Shown piece by piece: positions 63,365 through 64,000 of a stretch of DNA of 64,000 bases. The stretch spans positions 95,629 to 159,628 of the forward strand of contig NZ_MDHA01000026.1 of the NCBI RefSeq assembly GCF_001705665.1. Direction: 5' to 3'. This DNA comes from Thioclava sp. SK-1 (GTDB taxonomy: Bacteria > Pseudomonadota > Alphaproteobacteria > Rhodobacterales > Rhodobacteraceae). A program made the translations under genes and the position numbers. The notes beneath the pieces are model-generated. The model saw nothing but the letters and a program-made list of their open reading frames with translations. It was not told the DNA's origin and searched no databases. Positions within the stretch are counted from its first letter, which is position 1. The number at the start of each line of letters is the position of its first letter.

Positions 63365-63844
63365 ATGACGATCTCTAAGGAACTTCTGAATGAATTTCTG
63401 AAGGACGTTGAGCGCCCCGAAAATTTGCTTGGCGGCACCGGGCTGATGAAAGAGCTGAAGATCATGGAACGGATGCTGGGCGCCGAACTGACGGCGTAAT
63501 GGCGCGTCAACCAAAATACTGAAAGGTCAGGACGGAGAGATGCCTGTGGCAGTGCCCCGCGATCGTGACAGCAGCTTTGAGCCCAAGCTGGTAAAGAAGG
63601 GCAAGACCCGGATCGACGGCATTGATGACAACATCATCGGGCTCTATGCCGCCGGACTGTCAGTGCGCGATATTCAGACCCATCTCGAAGACCTTTAAGG
63701 CCTGCGCGTCTCGCCTGACCTGAACAGCCGGGTCACTGCGGCTGTTCTGGATGAGGTCCGAGAGTGGCAGTACCGGGCATTGGACCGGGGATTTATCCGA
63801 TCGTGATCTTTGACGCGCTGCGGGTAAAGATCTGTGACGCAGAC
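63365..63844 (+). pseudogene. IS256-family transposase remnant, several inactivating changes
   Basis: The start MTISKELLNEFLKDVERPEN and [19 protein letters not shown] match IS256-type transposases. The frame then hits TAA at 63497. A second block ([20 protein letters not shown], then [20 protein letters not shown]) lies in another frame after a deletion of about 20 codons. A stop replaces the expected Tyr after HLEDL. A third block (GLRVSPDLNSRVTAAVLDEV) is followed by a frameshift and FDALRVKICDAD. Only about the first 160-190 residues of the usual 400 remain, cut off at the IS3-type left end at 63845. Dead. Confidence 0.88.
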
Positions 63845-64000
63845 TGAATCGCCCCGAGTTTGTCGGAGACCATCAACTTAAGTAAGGATGATGGTTATGA
63901 CAAAAAGCAAAATGGCAAATCGCTACTCGCCAGAAGTTCGCGCGCGGGCGGTCCGGATGGTGTTTGAACATCAAGGTTCATATGAAACGCAAGCGGGCGC
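63845..64000 (+). mobile_element. IS3-family element, left part (runs off the right edge)
   Basis: Starts TGAATCGCCCCGAGTTTGTC at the point where the IS256 coding sequence stops, consistent with an IS3 terminal inverted repeat inserted within it. It contains the start of OrfA. The right end is outside the window, so no target duplication can be seen. Confidence 0.7.
63897..64000 (+). CDS. IS3-family transposase OrfA, N-terminal part (partial)
   Basis: The first 34 codons of an IS3-family OrfA: MTKSKMANRYSPEVRARAVR, continuing MVFEHQGSYETQAGA. This is the start of the DNA-binding helix-turn-helix region of OrfA, which cooperates with OrfB made by frameshifting. The gene runs off the right edge. 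AAGGATGATGGTT precedes the ATG. Nothing suggests that it is broken within the visible part. Confidence 0.85.
   Translation, partial: MTKSKMANRYSPEVRARAVRMVFEHQGSYETQAG

Noticed and set aside
1..64000. CRISPR array, tRNA or rRNA genes, prophage
   Set aside because: No regularly spaced repeats, cloverleaf or rRNA sequence, or phage structural genes were seen by reading.

Overview
The window is chromosomal DNA from an alphaproteobacterium, almost certainly of the Rhodobacteraceae (Roseobacter group). The evidence is a DksA with a degenerate zinc finger, GapR, a plant-type glutamate-cysteine ligase, a VPLPA-CTERM protein, UbiH-like and MoxR proteins of roseobacter type, and moderately GC-rich codon use. 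I cannot name a genus. Genes are densely packed on both strands with short gaps, and no tRNA, rRNA or CRISPR array was seen. Only the right end (from about 63.1 kb) looks like accessory DNA: a decayed IS256-family transposase interrupted by the left end of an IS3-family element.

Layout: 0-3.3 kb holds a partial flavin monooxygenase with a paired palindrome upstream, dksA, a MoxR ATPase and a DUF3422 protein. 3.4-12.9 kb is a siderophore-iron uptake locus (AraC regulator, TonB receptor, binding protein, fused FhuB permease, FhuC ATPase, ABC exporter-type protein, convergent ferric-siderophore reductase) with no biosynthesis genes. 13-15.3 kb is a chemoreceptor with a NIT-like sensor. 15.5-29.2 kb is a peptide/amide catabolic locus: amidase, IclR regulator, a Dpp-type ABC transporter, an MlrC-type M81 peptidase, two M20 hydrolases, an XRE-cupin regulator and a taurine-pyruvate aminotransferase-like enzyme. 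29.4-33 kb holds tig, a VPLPA-CTERM surface protein and rpsF-rpsR-rplI. 33.1-37.2 kb is an oxidative purine (urate to ureidoglycolate) cluster. 37.3-48 kb is mixed housekeeping: ArsC-like, pyrD, a Pho-box-preceded 5'-nucleotidase, glycerate kinase, a divergent FadJ-like protein, gapR, a GntR regulator, a HAD nucleotidase and a UbiH-like enzyme. 48-51.7 kb is a two-gene envelope operon: a secreted degenerate caspase-like protein and an M23 plus transglycosylase fusion. 52-56.4 kb is pyrB, a small membrane protein, a catalytically dead pyrC-like gene, plsY and DUF805. 56.5-61.7 kb is gshA, gor and hflKC. 61.8-63.1 kb is an AcvB/VirJ-type protein.

The most interesting points are these. First, a PyrC-like protein has lost its metal and catalytic residues beside pyrB, resembling the pseudomonad pyrB-pyrC' arrangement. 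Second, the caspase-like/M23-SLT pair. Third, the M81-M20-M20-ABC-aminotransferase locus shares a palindromic 12-mer in two intergenic regions. Fourth, a close PHO-box match precedes a periplasmic 5'-nucleotidase. Fifth, a FadJ-like protein has an eroded dehydrogenase domain. All functional calls are from reading motifs by eye; no database search was run.
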